Shown: positions 4,369-6,032 of the stretch, one piece after another | Layout of the letters: each line of letters opens with the position of its first letter | How positions within the stretch are numbered: the first letter of the stretch is position 1 | Assembly (NCBI GenBank): GCA_026991005.1 | Contig: JALXCH010000290.1 | Location: 1-6,032 of the forward strand | Reading direction: 5' to 3' | DNA: 6,032 nucleotides | Source: Calditrichia bacterium | GTDB taxonomy: Bacteria; Calditrichota; Calditrichia; RBG-13-44-9 | Position numbers and translations under genes: made by a program | Notes under the pieces: model-generated | The model's input: only the letters and a program-made list of their open reading frames with translations | Database searches by the model: none | Told to the model about the DNA's origin: nothing

Positions 4369-4395
4369 AAAAAAGCCCCCGAAGTGGGGGCTTTT
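4369..4395 (-). terminator. Rho-independent terminator of groEL
   Basis: On the minus strand AAAAGCCCCC and GGGGGCTTTT form a 10-bp stem around a 5-nt loop, continuing into six T. It begins 27 bases after the groEL stop codon. The plus-strand side has a shorter T-run (four), so it might also work weakly in the other direction. Confidence 0.92.
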
Positions 4396-4422
4396 AAAAT
4401 AGTCGTGAAAACCTCTAAGGCA

Positions 4423-6032
4423 TTAATACATGCCGCCACCCGGAGGCATGCTCGGTTCGTTTTTCTCTTCTTCCGGAATTTCTGCCACCACCGCTTCGGT
4501 CATCAACAGTAGTCCAGCCACAGAGGCGGCATTTTCCAGCGCCGTGCGGGAGACTTTGGTGGGATCGATAATACCAGCTTTAATCATATCATCTTCGTAT
4601 TTCTCTGCTGCGGCATTGAATCCGAAGTTTCCTTTGCCTTCTTTCACCTTTTCCACCACCACAGAACCTTCCAGACCGGCATTATTCACGATTTGACGAA
4701 TGGGTTCTTCCAGAGCACGGCGGACAATATTCACACCAATCTGTTTGTCGCCGTCGAATTTAAGCTTATCCAGTGCCGGAAGAGCCCGCAGGTAAGCAAC
4801 GCCACCACCCGGTACAATTCCTTCTTCCACAGCCGCTCGGGTGGCATGGAGGGCATCCTCTACCCGGGCTTTCTTTTCCTTCATTTCCACTTCGGTGGCA
4901 GCACCAATTTTAATTACCGCTACACCACCAGCCAATTTGGCCAACCGTTCCTGCAATTTTTCCCGATCGTAATCGGAAGTGGTCACTTCAATCTGCTTCT
5001 TAATCTGAGCAATCCGGCCTTTGATATCCTCGGTTTTACCGGCACCTTCCACAATGGTGGTATTTTCCTTATCCACCACCACCCGTTTCGCCTGACCCAG
5101 ATCGCTCAGCACGGCATTTTCCAGCTTGAAACCGGTTTCTTCGCTAATCACTCGACCACCGGTCAGGATGGCAATATCTTCCAGCATCGCTTTGCGCCGA
5201 TCACCAAATCCCGGAGCCTTCACGGCACAGACCTTCAGCGTACCGCGGATTTTGTTCACTACCAGTGTCGCCAGAGCTTCACCTTCCACATCTTCCGCAA
5301 TAATCAACAAGGGTTTGCCGGTTTGCGCTACTTTCTCCAGAATGGGAAGCAGATCTTTCATATTGGAGATTTTCTTATCATGAATCAGAATCAGCGCATC
5401 TTCCAGCACGGCTTCCATGTTCTCGGGATCGGTAACAAAATAAGGAGAGAGGTAACCGCGATCGAACTGCATTCCTTCCACTACATCCAGAGTAGTTTCG
5501 GTGGATTTCGCTTCTTCCACCGTGATTACACCTTCGTTACCCACTTTTTCCATGGCGTCGGCCAACAATTCGCCAATCATCATATCGTTGTTGGCAGAAA
5601 TTGCACCGACCTGGGCAATTTCGGTTTTACTTTCCACGGGACGGCTGATCTTTTTCAGCTCTTCCACCACAGCTTTGGTTGCTTCGTCGATACCACGTTT
5701 AATTTCCGTGGCATTAGCACCAGCCGTCACATTTTTCAGCCCTTCGTTGAAAATGGCCTGTGCCAGTACCGTCGCCGTGGTGGTTCCGTCACCGGCATCA
5801 TCACTGGTTTTGGAGGCCACTTCTTTCACCATCTGAGCGCCCATATTTTCGATGGGATCTTCCAGCTCAATCTCCTTGGCCACAGTTACACCGTCCTTGG
5901 TCACTGTCGGAGCACCAAACTTCTTCTCAATAACCACATTACGACCCTTTGGACCCAGGGTCACCTTTACCGCTTCGGCTAACTGGTCGACGCCTTTTTT
6001 CAGCTTCGCGCGCGCATCCACGCTGTATTCAA
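4423..6032 (-). CDS. groEL: Chaperonin GroEL (60 kDa subunit), first few codons outside window
   Basis: The frame runs from the right edge to TAA 4423-4425, giving 535 visible residues starting [14 protein letters not shown]. In GroEL this segment begins near residue 7, so about six residues are missing. The GTG at 6019-6021 is an internal Val, not the start. GroEL forms a double seven-fold ring that folds proteins in the cytosol with ATP and GroES. Landmarks in E. coli numbering are the nucleotide loop LGPKGRNV (31-38), DGTTTATVL with Asp87, the apical segment [14 protein letters not shown] that starts the substrate-binding face, [26 protein letters not shown], and [15 protein letters not shown] with the ATPase Asp398. 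The C-terminus is a short [10 protein letters not shown], lacking the longer GGM repeats seen in many GroELs. A terminator follows, so groEL ends its transcript. groES would be expected upstream, outside the window. Confidence 0.98.
   Translation of the reverse strand, partial: EYSVDARAKLKKGVDQLAEAVKVTLGPKGRNVVIEKKFGAPTVTKDGVTVAKEIELEDPIENMGAQMVKEVASKTSDDAGDGTTTATVLAQAIFNEGLKNVTAGANATEIKRGIDEATKAVVEELKKISRPVESKTEIAQVGAISANNDMMIGELLADAMEKVGNEGVITVEEAKSTETTLDVVEGMQFDRGYLSPYFVTDPENMEAVLEDALILIHDKKISNMKDLLPILEKVAQTGKPLLIIAEDVEGEALATLVVNKIRGTLKVCAVKAPGFGDRRKAMLEDIAILTGGRVISEETGFKLENAVLSDLGQAKRVVVDKENTTIVEGAGKTEDIKGRIAQIKKQIEVTTSDYDREKLQERLAKLAGGVAVIKIGAATEVEMKEKKARVEDALHATRAAVEEGIVPGGGVAYLRALPALDKLKFDGDKQIGVNIVRRALEEPIRQIVNNAGLEGSVVVEKVKEGKGNFGFNAAAEKYEDDMIKAGIIDPTKVSRTALENAASVAGLLLMTEAVVAEIPEEEKNEPSMPPGGGMY

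Noticed and set aside
4693..5982. 429-codon open frame antisense to groEL
   Set aside because: It is rich in His, Phe and Gln in the pattern expected from the complement of groEL codons, has no family resemblance, and overlaps an unmistakable conserved gene throughout.

Overview
The window looks like a chromosomal segment from a member of the Bacteroidota or a related FCB-group phylum (Ignavibacteriota, Calditrichota and similar). Three things point there: an exact TTTG-N20-TAnnTTTG promoter in front of rsmB, a stand-alone GlmU-like uridylyltransferase without its acetyltransferase half, and AT-rich intergenic DNA full of hairpin repeats of a style I associate with these genomes. The phylum is an inference from sequence style and was not tested by a search.

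Layout. Positions 1-285 (+) are the C-terminal end of an RluA-family pseudouridine synthase cut by the left edge. A 1.34 kb stretch without a confident gene follows (286-1621). It lies between convergent genes and is mostly degenerate repeat DNA. It contains a roughly 300-bp unit present twice in tandem (about 601-903 and 904-1252), three double-hairpin elements with an identical 12-nt spacer, and clusters of an ATTCGTG word at 9-10 bp spacing. It also has one weak 53-codon ORF (392-553). Next come rsmB (1622-3001, -), encoding a 16S rRNA m5C methyltransferase with its own promoter, and a strong minus-strand terminator (3091-3126). A second hairpin-rich dispersed repeat lies at 3213-3315. Then follow a 255-residue GlmU N-terminal-domain protein (3376-4143, -), a 279-bp spacer with a candidate promoter and another strong minus-strand terminator (4369-4395), and groEL (4423 to the right edge, -), lacking only its first few codons.

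Functionally these are housekeeping genes: rRNA (or tRNA) modification at both ends of the repeat region, nucleotide-sugar synthesis for the envelope, and the chaperonin. They read as separate transcription units, because a terminator lies after groEL and another between the glmU-like gene and rsmB. I see no phage, defence, CRISPR or biosynthetic cluster. The unusual content is in the non-coding DNA, chiefly the architecture-conserved double hairpins and the tandem repeat unit in the convergent intergenic region.
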